Shown here: in pieces, positions 13,558 through 13,851 of the stretch
Layout of the letters: each line of letters begins with the position of its first letter
Numbering within the stretch: the stretch's first letter is position 1
From: Propionibacteriaceae bacterium
GTDB taxonomy: Bacteria; Actinomycetota; Actinomycetes; Propionibacteriales; Propionibacteriaceae
Assembly (NCBI GenBank): GCA_030450535.1
Contig: JAKDIK010000032.1
Coordinates: 1 to 13,851 of the forward strand
Direction: 5' to 3'
Length of the DNA stretch: 13,851 nt
Notes under the pieces: generated by a model
Database searches by the model: none
The model's input: the letters and a program-made list of their open reading frames with translations, nothing else
Told to the model about the DNA's origin: nothing
Made by a program: the position numbers and the translations under genes

Positions 13558-13851
13558 TCAGGCCGTGGCCTCCTCCTCGGCCGCACCGGCGAACTGGCTG
13601 TGGTACAGCCGCGCGTAGGCGCCGTCCGCGGCCAGCAGTGCGTCGTGGTTGCCCTGCTCGACGATCGTGCCGTTCTCCATGACGAGGATCACATCCGCGT
13701 CCCGGATCGTGCTGAGCCGGTGCGCGATGACGAACGACGTCCGGTCGGAGCGCAGGGCCGCCATCGCGCGCTGCAGCAGCAGCTCCGTGCGGGTGTCGAC
13801 CGACGAGGTGGCCTCGTCGAGGATCAGGATCGTCGGGTCGGCCAGGAACGC
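13558..13851 (-). CDS. ABC exporter (permease-ATPase) C-terminal end, partial
   Basis: The reading frame runs in from the right edge, so only the last 97 residues are visible. They are the end of a nucleotide-binding domain: AFLADPTILILDEATSSVD contains Walker B and the D-loop, and VIAHRLSTIRDADVILVMENGTIVEQG contains the H-loop His. The tail then has DALLAADGAYARLYHSQF and an acidic EEEA end. The DEATSSVDT pattern and the terminal LYHSQF-type segment are typical of type IV exporters with fused membrane and ATPase domains (multidrug/lipid class), often encoded as adjacent heterodimer pairs. The true start, the membrane domain and Walker A lie outside the window. Substrate is unknown. Confidence 0.9.
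   Translation of the reverse strand, partial: AFLADPTILILDEATSSVDTRTELLLQRAMAALRSDRTSFVIAHRLSTIRDADVILVMENGTIVEQGNHDALLAADGAYARLYHSQFAGAAEEEATA

Overview
The window is high-GC DNA with tightly packed genes. GTG starts are common, stop/start overlaps frequent, a DtxR/IdeR-type iron box is present, and several genes appear to lack a leader. This fits an actinobacterium, perhaps a Propionibacteriales-like lineage, although the family is a guess. There are no tRNA or rRNA genes, no insertion sequences and no CRISPR array. Most of the window is accessory-metabolism chromosome rather than a mobile island.

Layout from left to right. Positions 1-259 hold no gene I can support, but they contain a long imperfect hairpin (174-243) and a cluster of GTGAG/CTCAC palindromes. 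A DUF4112 membrane protein follows on the minus strand (260-820). Next is a four-gene minus-strand ferric-siderophore importer operon, transcribed from 4732 to 910: lipoprotein binding protein, two FecCD permeases and an ATPase, all of the FatB/YclQ/CeuE type. Two overlapping DtxR-like boxes lie upstream (4754-4782). Then comes the minus-strand cydABDC operon (10764 to 4844), encoding cytochrome bd oxidase and the CydDC ABC transporter needed for its assembly. A small BlaI/MecI-family repressor gene (10823-11143) is divergent from cydA across only 58 bases, and that gap carries an imperfect dyad. It is followed by a VIT1/CCC1-family Fe/Mn transporter (11206-11967). An APC-family amino-acid permease (11999-13414, minus) and the C-terminal end of an ABC exporter (13558 to the right edge, minus) close the window.

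Several genes share an iron and redox theme: ferric-siderophore import under probable iron-repressor control, a haem-rich microaerobic oxidase with its maturation exporter, and a putative Fe/Mn efflux or storage transporter. The most useful hypotheses are that the orphan BlaI-type repressor controls cytochrome bd and itself through the shared dyad, that three genes are translated from leaderless mRNAs, and that the binding protein keeps the CeuE-type arginine triad plus His/Tyr iron ligands. I did not find a clearly new multi-gene system.
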